Shown piece after piece: positions 1 through 5,745 of a stretch of 8,280 nucleotides of DNA. The stretch covers positions 1 through 8,280 of the forward strand of contig JAZFTT010000164.1 of assembly GCA_036446835.1 (NCBI GenBank). Direction: 5' to 3'. This DNA is from SZUA-217 sp036446835. Lineage in GTDB: Bacteria > Actinomycetota > Acidimicrobiia > Spongiisociales > ZC4RG35. Made by a program: the position numbers and the translations under genes. The notes below the pieces were generated by a model. The model did no database searches. It was not told the DNA's origin and saw only the letters and a program-made list of their open reading frames with translations. The number at the start of each line of letters is the position of its first letter. Within the stretch, counting starts at the first letter, position 1.

Positions 1-225
1 TCAGGAGGAAAGAAGAGGCATCGACTCTCGATGAGAGGAAACCGGGTGTTGAACCATGCCATCCACATGGCCGCCGTCACCCAGATCCGCCACGACACCG
101 GAGGACGGGTCTACTACAACCGGAAACAGGCTGAAGGCAAAACCAAGAAAGAAGCCCTCCGAGCGTTGAAACGACGGATCTCAAACTTCGTTTACCAACG
201 TCTCGTCACAGACCAGCAGGGTTAG
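1..225 (+). CDS. IS110-family transposase, C-terminal part (cut by window edge)
   Basis: The reading frame is open from base 1 to the TAG at 223-225 and gives about 74 residues. It contains RGNRVLNHAIHMAAV, then QIRHDTGGRVYY, then KTKKEALRALKRRISNFVY. This is the C-terminal signature of IS110/IS116/IS902 transposases, which carry the catalytic serine in this half. These DEDD/serine enzymes move their element under guidance of an element-encoded RNA. The ATG at 31 is internal and not a real start, because the frame continues upstream off the window. The stop is followed by about 165 bp of non-coding sequence before the first interspersed dyad site. Family assignment is confident; whether the full element is intact cannot be seen. 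Confidence 0.9.
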   Translation, partial: SGGKKRHRLSMRGNRVLNHAIHMAAVTQIRHDTGGRVYYNRKQAEGKTKKEALRALKRRISNFVYQRLVTDQQG

Positions 226-392
226 AGCCCGGGGGACACTCAGGAACGACTTCCTAGCTTGCGTGGCCGGCCTCACATCCTGAACACCGGCTCTTCAGCT
301 CAGTCACCCCGGGCCGTCCCCAAACCTACACACCGGCCGGAACACCGGCCCCGTTCAACGCGCCCTCACACCCCGACTTGACACAAAGAGGC
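226..392 (+). mobile_element. non-coding 3' end of the IS110-family element
   Basis: This stretch between the transposase stop and the half-site at 397 shows no coding signal. It is GC-rich and holds a short imperfect duplication built on ACACCGGCC (about 330-350). It ends in CTTGACACAAAGAG (about 377-390), after which the sequence becomes recognisable site sequence (TTCGTTATGTGCG). In the IS1111 subgroup the guide RNA (seekRNA/bridge RNA) lies downstream of the transposase, so this stretch could hold it. That is inference. The exact element end cannot be fixed without an uninterrupted site or a second copy. Confidence 0.45.
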
Positions 393-406
393 TTCGTTAT
401 GTGCGA
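391..406 (+). repeat. dif-like dyad site A, right half only
   Basis: The right arm TTATGTGCG (397-405) is preceded by TTCG, matching the right half of the good sites at 7090 and 8232. The expected left arm CCCATAA is absent, and the IS110 end occupies its place. It is most simply a site split by the insertion sequence. Confidence 0.5.
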
Positions 407-491
407 GGTTGACGGTGGGATTGTGGAACCGGCGAGGCGTTTGGGTCTGGTTGCTCGGGGTCGAGACGTGAGAACCTAGGATCGTTTCTCG

Positions 492-1001
492 ATGGACGTT
501 TCCACGACGACGGTTCTTTGGCTTGCTGGGATTTTCACTGGAGCTGTTGCCCTGCAGTTTGGAAGGCGCGTGTTTGTAAACCGGGTCTTCAATAAACTTG
601 GCCGAGAGGATAAGGGTCGGGTGATTGCTTTGCGAGAGATCACCCAGAGCGCTCTCAGATGGGCGATTTGGCTTACTACCATCATCGTGGCGCTGGGGAC
701 GCTTGGAGTTGACGTCGGTGCGCTGATCGCACTGTTCGGAATTGCAGGCCTCGCTATTTCGTTCGGAGCCCAATCGTTTATCAAGGACCTCATTTCGTAT
801 GTCGTGTTCGTTTTCGCTGACAACTTTCGGATAGGTGAAGAAGTCTTGATGGACGGGAAGCGGGGTCGCATCCAGAAGTTCGAGATGGGCAGCGTGGTAC
901 TGGTTTGTGGATCAGATGACGAGGCGCCGTATCTGGTCTATGTGCCGTACGGCAAAATCGCCACCGTGGAGAACTACAGTCGCTCACTCGATGAAGCCTG
1001 A
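492..1001 (+). CDS. short MscS-type mechanosensitive ion channel
   Basis: This 169-residue membrane protein should act as a small-conductance mechanosensitive channel that releases solutes under osmotic downshock. It has hydrophobic segments at about 7-24 and 55-75, then the pore-lining helix at about 76-108 (ALFGIAGLAISFGAQS, then IKDLISYVVFVFADNF). The MscS beta domain follows (RIGEEVLMDG) and ends in VPYGKI at 151-156, equivalent to the IPNGKI motif of the family, then NYSR. The protein stops right after this beta domain, so the C-terminal alpha/beta cage domain of E. coli MscS (286 residues) is missing, as is one N-terminal helix. An upstream in-frame GTG at 468 runs into a stop at 477, so ATG 492 is the first usable start. 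The Shine-Dalgarno is weak. It is the only gene between sites A and B, with its stop 20 bp before site B. Confidence 0.85.
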   Translation: MDVSTTTVLWLAGIFTGAVALQFGRRVFVNRVFNKLGREDKGRVIALREITQSALRWAIWLTTIIVALGTLGVDVGALIALFGIAGLAISFGAQSFIKDLISYVVFVFADNFRIGEEVLMDGKRGRIQKFEMGSVVLVCGSDDEAPYLVYVPYGKIATVENYSRSLDEA

Positions 1002-1020
1002 CTAAGGCGATCGGTTCCTA

Positions 1021-1045
1021 CCGCCCATAAGTGCCGTATGTGCGG
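1021..1045 (+). repeat. dif-like dyad site B
   Basis: The left arm CCGCCCATAA (1021-1030) is followed by the centre GTGCCG (1031-1036) and the right arm TATGTGCGG, which lacks one T relative to the consensus. The upstream box GCGATCGGTTC (1008-1018) is shared in altered form with sites C, G and K. Confidence 0.75.
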
Positions 1046-1153
1046 CTGGGAGGAGCTGGTTATTGCGGTGGTCTCGCCCATGACCTCCAAGTATCGACAG
1101 TGGGTCAGCCGACGTTGTGAATGGAAACTGGTTGCTATTCCTATGGTTGGAGG

Positions 1154-1795
1154 ATGGACAATTCTCACCCTGGCCATGGTTCGGACTCCGACGCTGCTGA
1201 TTGGGACGAGCGTCACCGTGAGCGGCCCACGGGTGCGTGGAGTGCGACTCCGAACGGGTCGCTGATTGCTGAGACCTCAGACCTAGCTCCGGGCCGAGCC
1301 GTCGACGTTGGCTGTGGGGAAGGGGGAGATGCGATATGGCTTGCATCAAGAGGATGGCAGGTGACCGGCGTCGACATCTCCCAGGTTGTTCTCGATCGAG
1401 CTGCAACCAACGCAACCGAACGTGGGCTATCCGTCGACTGGGTGTGCGCGGACATCATCACCGATCCGCCTACGCCTGGTGGCTATGACCTCGTGTCTAC
1501 GCACTACCCCGCGCTACTCCATTCAGCGGACGACGCCGCAATCAAGGCGCTTCTGATTGGGGTGGCACCCGGAGGCACACTCCTCGTTGTACACCATGGT
1601 GATGTCGACCCCGAATACGCGAAATCGTACGGTTTCGACCCGGACGATTACATCCAGCCCGCCGATGTGGCCGTCCGTCTAGACGACAACTGGACTATCC
1701 ACGTCAGCGAAACAAGACCACGCCAACCGACCTCCCCCGGTGGGTCGTCCCCACACAGCCAAGACACAGTTCTCAAAGCCCGCCGCAACATGTGA
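1154..1795 (+). CDS. class I SAM-dependent methyltransferase
   Basis: This 213-residue Rossmann-fold methyltransferase transfers a methyl group from S-adenosylmethionine; the acceptor is unknown. The N-terminal WDERHRE (17-23) and the region up to residue 37 match the entry segment of this family. Motif I is DVGCGEGGDA (51-60). The acidic residue ending strand 2 is D74 in TGVDIS. D100 in VCAD probably contacts the adenine region. The post-motif strand is APGGTLLVV (138-146). The C-terminal end (WTIHVSETRPR, later DTVLKARR) also looks complete, so the gene appears intact. The start is uncertain: ATG 1154 fits the family's N-terminus, but GGAGG sits immediately before it with no spacer. The in-frame ATG 1121, just after a stop, would add 11 residues and has no ribosome binding site. 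It is the sole gene between sites B and C. The relation to TehB/thiopurine-type enzymes is only general. Confidence 0.85.
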   Translation: MDNSHPGHGSDSDAADWDERHRERPTGAWSATPNGSLIAETSDLAPGRAVDVGCGEGGDAIWLASRGWQVTGVDISQVVLDRAATNATERGLSVDWVCADIITDPPTPGGYDLVSTHYPALLHSADDAAIKALLIGVAPGGTLLVVHHGDVDPEYAKSYGFDPDDYIQPADVAVRLDDNWTIHVSETRPRQPTSPGGSSPHSQDTVLKARRNM

Positions 1796-1858
1796 TCGGT
1801 CACCATTGAACACGGAGCCGACACCGTCCATATCTAGCATTGTGAGCGGTCGGATCAG

Positions 1859-1884
1859 CCGCAAATAAGTGCCGTTATGTGTGG
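1859..1884 (+). repeat. dif-like dyad site C
   Basis: The left arm CCGCAAATAA (1859-1868), centre GTGCCG (1869-1874) and right arm TTATGTGTGG (1875-1884) are all clear. The upstream box GCGGTCGGATC (1846-1856) could pair GCGG with the CCGC of the left arm. The site lies between two convergent genes, so a transcription-termination role is also possible. Confidence 0.8.
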
Positions 1885-1909
1885 TTCGCATTCGCAGATG
1901 TCCAACAGG

Positions 1910-2890
1910 TCACTCCCAGTCGATGGGGACTATCTGGTGGGTGCCTGAGAGCCCTTTGAGAGCGACGATCCGGGGCTCTCCGAAGCGGAGATTACCCATT
2001 GACCCGATCATGTCTTTTGTTGTTGAGGAGAGCATGATTCCGGCGGCTGGGGACGCTGCTGCGACTCTGGCCGCCTTGTTGACTGTCAGGCCGAGGAGGT
2101 CATCGGCTGTACGCAGAACTTCGCCTGTGTGAATGCCGATCCGCACATCGAATTGGGAATCGACGGTCTCCTTTTGGATCTGGATCGCTGTGCGTACAGC
2201 AGCCCTTGCGGACTCGAACGCCAACATTGAGCCGTCTCCAAGAAACTTCACCACGGTTCCCCCCTCGGCTGCGGTGATGCGTCGAATCGTGGATTCGTGT
2301 GTCCCAATCATTCCAGCCCACGCAGCATCCCCGATCGATTCGGTCAGCAGAGTCGAGTCAACTACGTCAGTGAAGACGAGCGTCATCGTCCCCTCAGCGG
2401 CTGAACCAACAGAGACTCGATCGTCATCGTCCAGAATCGAAGCGACTAAGTCACTGAGGGTTTTCGTTAGATCCACTCCATAGACCTTCTCGTTGGCAAC
2501 GGGGACTGAGTTATGCCATTGGATCACTCTCCAGACCCCCGCCTCAAGACGCAGAACAGCGGTGTGTCGGAGCTGAGTCTCAGCCTCGGGCGTGACCAAG
2601 GTCGAGAACATGGTCGCCCAACCGAACTCGCCGTCCTGAAAGCCCTCTACTTCATCAACGCTAAAGTCAGATCTCTCCAACTCGTCCGCTACCCCTACTT
2701 CCCGCATTTGGGTTTCCCGGACGCTCATAAACTCCTCGGGTCCGCTCCACCACTCGCCTTGGTCGAAGCCAAGGACCCGAAGGCCCGGGTCAGATGACAT
2801 CAGATTGCCCAGTGCATCAGGGTCGAACACATAGGCAACCAGCGTCCTCTTCGCCACTGACTCAACTTCCGGAGAGCGCTTCAAAGGCAT
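1910..2890 (-). CDS. SnoaL-like domain / class III adenylate-guanylate cyclase fusion
   Basis: This 326-residue soluble protein probably makes cyclic AMP or cyclic GMP from the nucleoside triphosphate. Residues about 15-130 look like a SnoaL/NTF2-like pocket domain (FSTLVTPEAETQLRHTAVLRL, then VWRVIQWHNS), a likely ligand-sensing or dimerising module. Residues about 168-326 form the cyclase catalytic domain. LVFTDVVDST carries metal-binding D175. KFLGDG carries substrate-contacting K215 and metal-binding D219. VRIGIHTGEV (249-258) is typical, and LTVNKAARV carries the transition-state residues N271 and R275. All the usual catalytic positions appear present, so activity is plausible; base specificity cannot be told. 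No transmembrane segment is seen. The start has no clear Shine-Dalgarno. It is the only gene between sites C and D and reads opposite to the methyltransferase. Confidence 0.88.
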   Translation of the reverse strand: MPLKRSPEVESVAKRTLVAYVFDPDALGNLMSSDPGLRVLGFDQGEWWSGPEEFMSVRETQMREVGVADELERSDFSVDEVEGFQDGEFGWATMFSTLVTPEAETQLRHTAVLRLEAGVWRVIQWHNSVPVANEKVYGVDLTKTLSDLVASILDDDDRVSVGSAAEGTMTLVFTDVVDSTLLTESIGDAAWAGMIGTHESTIRRITAAEGGTVVKFLGDGSMLAFESARAAVRTAIQIQKETVDSQFDVRIGIHTGEVLRTADDLLGLTVNKAARVAAASPAAGIMLSSTTKDMIGSMGNLRFGEPRIVALKGLSGTHQIVPIDWE

Positions 2891-2940
2891 TACGCTGGAA
2901 CTTTAATCCAGCCATCCACGGCGCCCCTCAGAAATCGGAG

Positions 2941-2956
2941 CCGCCTATAAGGGCTG
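2941..2956 (+). repeat. degenerate dif-like site D
   Basis: CCGCCTATAA (2941-2950) matches the left arm with one change and is followed by GGGCTG in place of GTGCCG. The right arm is not recognisable. It lies in the 149-bp gap between two minus-strand genes, where the array's spacing predicts a site. Confidence 0.35.
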
Positions 2957-3039
2957 CGAGCTCAAGGGGTCATTGCAACATTTCGGCGAGTTTCTCTGAT
3001 GGTGACATCCCGTTGAGGGTCTGGCGGTGGTGCTATTGG

Positions 3040-3480
3040 CTAGCCATTTGTTCGGGTGAGACGAATCAGCGGCAGTTCGCGTCCTGCTTTCTCCTGATAG
3101 TCAGCGAACATCGGCATCTGAGCGGTGAGATTGTTCCAGAACACTTGGCGTTGTTCAGACGGGAGTACCGAGGCTTCAGCCTCATAGAAATCGTCCTGTT
3201 TCCGAACCCACACCCTGTGACTGGCGACAAGATTCAGATACCACTCCGGCTCTTTGGGGCGACCAGCGTTGGACCCGATGACCACCAAATTCTCACCGTC
3301 GGGGAAAGATCCCAAAGGAACCCGCCTGATCTCGCCTGATTTCCGGCCGGTGGTGTAGAGCAGGATCAGGCGATCGCCCGCGGGGTGGTCTATGTCTCGC
3401 CCGTTCGACGCCAAATACGTCCGTATGTGATCTTCGGCGTACTGGCTTGGGTTGACTGTCGCTCGTTCCTCGACGTTCAT
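3040..3480 (-). CDS. F420-dependent nitroreductase family protein (Ddn/DUF385)
   Basis: This 146-residue protein belongs to the deazaflavin-dependent nitroreductase family, split beta-barrel proteins that bind reduced cofactor F420 and reduce varied substrates. The diagnostic stretch is LILLYTTGRKSGEIRRVPLG (38-57), then NLVVIGSNAGRPKEPEWYLNL (64-84), with the phosphate-binding TGRKSG and the PxWYLNL motif. The length is normal for the family. AAGGA lies about 9 bases before the ATG at 3480, which supports this start. The physiological substrate cannot be inferred. The presence of this family agrees with an actinobacterial host, where F420 is common. It is the only gene between degenerate site D and the inverted half-site at 3592. 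Confidence 0.88.
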   Translation of the reverse strand: MNVEERATVNPSQYAEDHIRTYLASNGRDIDHPAGDRLILLYTTGRKSGEIRRVPLGSFPDGENLVVIGSNAGRPKEPEWYLNLVASHRVWVRKQDDFYEAEASVLPSEQRQVFWNNLTAQMPMFADYQEKAGRELPLIRLTRTNG

Positions 3481-3591
3481 TCGCTTGATCCTTCTTAGAG
3501 GCGATCAACAAACCCAACACAGCCCAGCATTCCCGCATTCCAGTCCGTCGATGAAACCGGACACGATGCTGTTGGCGCAAGTTTCAGCCCC

Positions 3592-3625
3592 GCACTTATG
3601 GCGCTCTTCTGCTGTATCCGTGGGT
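3592..3625 (-). repeat. left terminal inverted repeat with half-site E
   Basis: On the minus strand this reads inward-to-outward as GCGCCATAAGTGC at its tip, matching site F on the plus strand. The right arm TTATG of a full dyad site is missing, and GGGGCTG follows instead. Confidence 0.6.
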
Positions 3626-3982
3626 CAGTTTCGGGCCGGGAGTCGGGGTTGAGCAGCTGCCGAGAGCTAACCGTGCGAGGGCATTAGGAGTGGGCGTAGA
3701 GGCCGTGGAACCGAAGGCGATTCTGGTGAGCAACCGGAATTTGGTGTTTGTCTACCTCGATCAATCCTTGAAACAGGTCGTGATCGAGGTAGGCATCGAT
3801 GGCTTCGACCGGCTTTATCGTCGATATGGACAATTCGGGCAACGGCGGCCGTCAACTCCGTCCCCACGCTCCCATGCTCTGCTGTTCTGCACCCTTTTCT
3901 GGCTCCCGTAGTTTCGAGCCTCCCGACAGCCCAAAAACCTAGAAGCAGACAGGGTGCAACTCGTGTCGACCCTCACCAAACC

Positions 3983-4016
3983 ACCCACAGGTACAGCAGA
4001 AGAGCGCCATAAGTGC
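3983..4016 (+). repeat. right terminal inverted repeat with half-site F
   Basis: GCGCCATAA (4004-4012) and GTGCC match the left arm and centre of the dif-like site. The expected TTATGTG is replaced by a weak GATTGATGATGTG. The repeat partners the copy at 3592-3625 in opposite orientation. Confidence 0.6.
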
Positions 4017-4155
4017 CTGATTGATGATGTGGGGGTCGCGGGACGCATTCGTCATTTCTGACCGGACTATTTGGATAGGTTCATCCGTTGTATCGGACAA
4101 CCGGTACATTCGGCTATGCCCGGAGGTACTAGGAGTTACCTGTGATCATGACCCC

Positions 4156-4163
4156 AAAGGGAG
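4156..4163 (+). promoter_or_regulatory. ribosome binding site for the cupredoxin lipoprotein
   Basis: AAAGGGAG lies 6 bases before the ATG at 4170 and fixes that start over the nearby ATG at 4148. Confidence 0.7.
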
Positions 4164-4169
4164 TCTTGT

Positions 4170-4832
4170 ATGAGCCACAAGACCGTCCTTCTGAGATGGT
4201 TAGCCGCCCTGGCGGTCCTTTCGCTACTGCTCGTCGCATGCGGATCACGATCTGGCTCGGCAACAACTACCGCCACCGTTAGCCTGGCTGATTCGTCCAC
4301 GGTTGCTGATCAATCAACCCTCGAAACTGCCCGAACCTCATCGACGAGCCAGTCCACTAACCCCCCTATCTCTGCTAGCACCACCAGCGGGTCGACGACC
4401 ACGGTCAAGCCGACAACAACCACCACGGTCAAGCCGACAACAACCACCACGGCCAAACCGACAACAACCACCACGGCCAAGCCGACAACAACCACCACGG
4501 CCAAACCGACAACAACCACCACGGCCAAACCGACAACAACCACCACGGCCAAACCGACAACAACCACCACGGTCCAAACCTCAAAGACAGTCGCCGGTTC
4601 GATCGTCAGCTTCGCCTTCAACCCGAATCCGATCACTATCAACGTCGGGGACACGGTTAGGTGGACCAACAACGACCCCGTCGATCACACGACCACCTCG
4701 TCGGGCAATTGGAATTCGGGCAGCCTCACATCCGGAGCCAGTTTCTCGGAGGTCTTTGAGTCTCCCGGCACTTTCAACTACTTCTGCTCGATTCACCCAT
4801 CCATGACAGCCACTGTGGTCGTCAACCCGTGA
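4170..4832 (+). CDS. cupredoxin (plastocyanin-like) lipoprotein with Thr-rich linker
   Basis: This 220-residue exported copper protein is probably an electron carrier tethered to the outer face of the membrane. Residues 1-24 form a lipoprotein signal: positive start, hydrophobic core LAALAVLSLLLVAC, lipobox cysteine C24. Residues about 25-135 are a low-complexity Ser/Thr stalk including seven 8-residue units of the type KPTTTTT plus V or A (79-134). Residues about 139-220 form the cupredoxin fold, with the type 1 copper ligands visible as H173, C206, H209 and M212 (FCSIHPSM). The domain starts FAFNPNPITINVGDTVRW, typical of small plastocyanin/azurin-like domains. It has its own ribosome binding site and is the only gene between sites F and G. 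The redox partner is unknown. Confidence 0.9.
   Translation: MSHKTVLLRWLAALAVLSLLLVACGSRSGSATTTATVSLADSSTVADQSTLETARTSSTSQSTNPPISASTTSGSTTTVKPTTTTTVKPTTTTTAKPTTTTTAKPTTTTTAKPTTTTTAKPTTTTTAKPTTTTTVQTSKTVAGSIVSFAFNPNPITINVGDTVRWTNNDPVDHTTTSSGNWNSGSLTSGASFSEVFESPGTFNYFCSIHPSMTATVVVNP
4404..4571 (+). repeat. 24-bp tandem repeat, seven copies, coding
   Basis: Seven in-frame copies of a 24-bp unit (about ACGGTCAAGCCG plus ACAACAACCACC) encode the Thr/Pro/Lys stalk. The copies differ only at GTC/GCC and AAG/AAA, so recent expansion by slippage or unequal exchange is likely, and copy number may vary between strains. Confidence 0.92.
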
Positions 4833-4897
4833 CCATGCTCCTGGAGCGTCTCCGTCACGTTTCGATCGAGACCACCCTTTCGATGGGCGATCTGCGT

Positions 4898-4923
4898 CCG
4901 CTCATAAATGCCGTTGTGCGCGG
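4898..4923 (+). repeat. dif-like dyad site G
   Basis: The left arm CCGCTCATAA (4898-4907), centre ATGCCG (4908-4913) and right arm TTGTGCGCGG (4914-4923) are seen. The right arm has lost the AT of TTATG, so it may be a decayed site. The upstream GCGATCTGCG (4887-4896) matches the box before sites B and C. Confidence 0.6.
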
Positions 4924-4974
4924 GTGCGATAGTTGATGCTCACCATCGCTGAGGAGTAACGAGTCGGGTTTTGT

Positions 4975-5004
4975 GCGGGGGGAGCCGTTACTAGCTCCCC
5001 CCGC
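4975..5004 (-). terminator. strong hairpin, probable (bidirectional) terminator
   Basis: GCGGGGGGAGC (4975-4985) pairs perfectly with GCTCCCCCCGC (4994-5004) around an 8-base loop, giving an 11-bp stem. It lies 14 bp past the stop of the minus-strand CHRD gene. The T-tract is poor on both sides (ACAAAA on the minus strand, TTCGTT on the plus), so termination strength is uncertain. Confidence 0.65.
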
Positions 5005-5018
5005 TTCGTTATAGACGG

Positions 5019-5633
5019 TTACGGGGTTGGGTGGCTTTGGCGGTTCACGTACACGATTGCACCACCGGCGGTGAGCGCAGCACCGGCGAGCAACAGGAAC
5101 AGGGTGAAGTTCGAGCCTGTTGCAGGCAACTCTTCAGCAGGCGGTTCGACAGCGGCTGCTGCGACTAGTTGACCGCGGATTGCACTGGCCGGGAACTCAG
5201 CTGTGTGGACGTTGACGTAGTAGCCGCCCGGGTCGGCCACAATCGCGGCCACGACAGCAGCGTCACCTGTAACGCAGCCATCACCAAGACTGTTCGGCCA
5301 GTCAAAGTCGACGACGACCCCACCAGCGACGTCGGCGCCGCCTTCGTGAATATGTGCAGCCACCACCGGATCGATCCCATCGGATGTGATGGTGAAACAG
5401 ACCTCCGACGTGTCCAAGTCGATGACAACGGTCGCCGAGCCGGTTCCGTCGGGATCACCCGGATCGCCAACCGCGTTCTCTCCGCTGAGATCCGCCGTGA
5501 AATTATTCAGATGGACGTCCGCGCTAGCGGTCGCAACACCGGCAACAACAAACACAAACACAAGAGCCACAACACCAATGATTCGAGCTACCTGAGATCC
5601 CTCCATAGGCATGAGCATGAATGTTCGACGCAT
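5019..5633 (-). CDS. CHRD-domain surface protein with LPATG sorting signal
   Basis: This 204-residue protein is secreted and probably linked to the cell wall. Residues 1-38 form a signal peptide (positive MRRTF start, core IIGVVALVFVFVVAGVA, ASA cleavage). Residues about 40-158 form a CHRD domain, a fold first defined in chordin, recognised by AAHIHEGGA (92-100) and later GGYYVNVHTAEFPASAIRGQL (136-156). The C-terminus is a complete sorting signal: LPATG at 169-173, hydrophobic helix 175-196, and a short tail VNRQSHPTP with one arginine. Its function is unknown beyond surface display. AGGAGG 6 bases upstream fixes the start at 5633. The next gene upstream on the same strand, across site H, is a sortase that could process it. 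A strong hairpin follows its stop. Confidence 0.88.
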   Translation of the reverse strand: MRRTFMLMPMEGSQVARIIGVVALVFVFVVAGVATASADVHLNNFTADLSGENAVGDPGDPDGTGSATVVIDLDTSEVCFTITSDGIDPVVAAHIHEGGADVAGGVVVDFDWPNSLGDGCVTGDAAVVAAIVADPGGYYVNVHTAEFPASAIRGQLVAAAAVEPPAEELPATGSNFTLFLLLAGAALTAGGAIVYVNRQSHPTP

Positions 5634-5639
5634 TAAAAG

Positions 5640-5645
5640 CCTCCT
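5640..5645 (-). promoter_or_regulatory. ribosome binding site for the CHRD protein
   Basis: A perfect AGGAGG on the minus strand lies 6 bases from the ATG at 5633. It selects this start over the in-frame ATGs at residues 7, 8 or 10 of the reading frame. Confidence 0.8.
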
Positions 5646-5712
5646 CGGTTATACGCCTACACACGACAATACGTACGAAATGCGGTTCTGGTTCACGGAA
5701 GATGCGAACTTT

Positions 5713-5738
5713 CCGCACATAACCGGCTGTCGGCTTAA
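5713..5738 (-). repeat. dif-like site H (AGCCGG variant, inverted)
   Basis: On the minus strand the right arm is TTATGTGCGG (5713-5722) preceded by the centre AGCCGG (5723-5728). A further 6 bp separates this from CTTAA and CCGCC, so the left arm is displaced. The 14 bases at 5715-5728 recur identically at 6642-6655 in site I. The site separates the sortase gene from the CHRD gene. Confidence 0.65.
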
Positions 5739-5745
5739 GAGGCGG

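Larger units (their letters stand above)
3592..4016. mobile_element. 425-bp element with 34-bp terminal inverted repeats (MITE-like or IS remnant)
   Basis: The two ends, 3592-3625 and 3983-4016, are inverted repeats of 34 bp. The outer 25 bases are identical, and about 2 mismatches occur in the inner 9. The outermost bases read GCACTTATGG, which is the inverted left half (CCATAAGTGC) of the dif-like site, so a half-site caps each end. The interior holds no intact gene. A minus-strand frame open from 3851 to the stop at 3684-3686 (55 codons, no ATG; includes AYLDHDLFQGLIEVDKHQ) may be the tail of a lost transposase, but I do not recognise it. The GCTCTTCTGC part of the repeat faintly recalls ISL3-type ends. 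No direct target duplication is evident. Confidence 0.55.

Noticed and set aside
1679..1891. Minus-strand frame whose N-terminal peptide (HNGTY, then IRP) resembles one at 7505-7687, suggesting a small gene family.
   Set aside because: Both frames simply read antisense across dyad sites C and K and their shared flank. The likeness is the repeat itself, and the rest of each frame is unrelated.
3690..3911. Plus-strand 73-residue frame inside the 425-bp element.
   Set aside because: It has no ribosome binding site and no recognisable motif, and the overlapping minus frame looks more protein-like though it lacks a start. Neither is supported as a gene.
4303..4806. Pro/Arg-rich plus-strand frame and Val/Gly-rich or Cys/Gly-rich minus-strand frames over the Thr-rich repeat.
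   Set aside because: They are out-of-frame readings of the 24-bp tandem repeat inside the cupredoxin gene, with no start signals.
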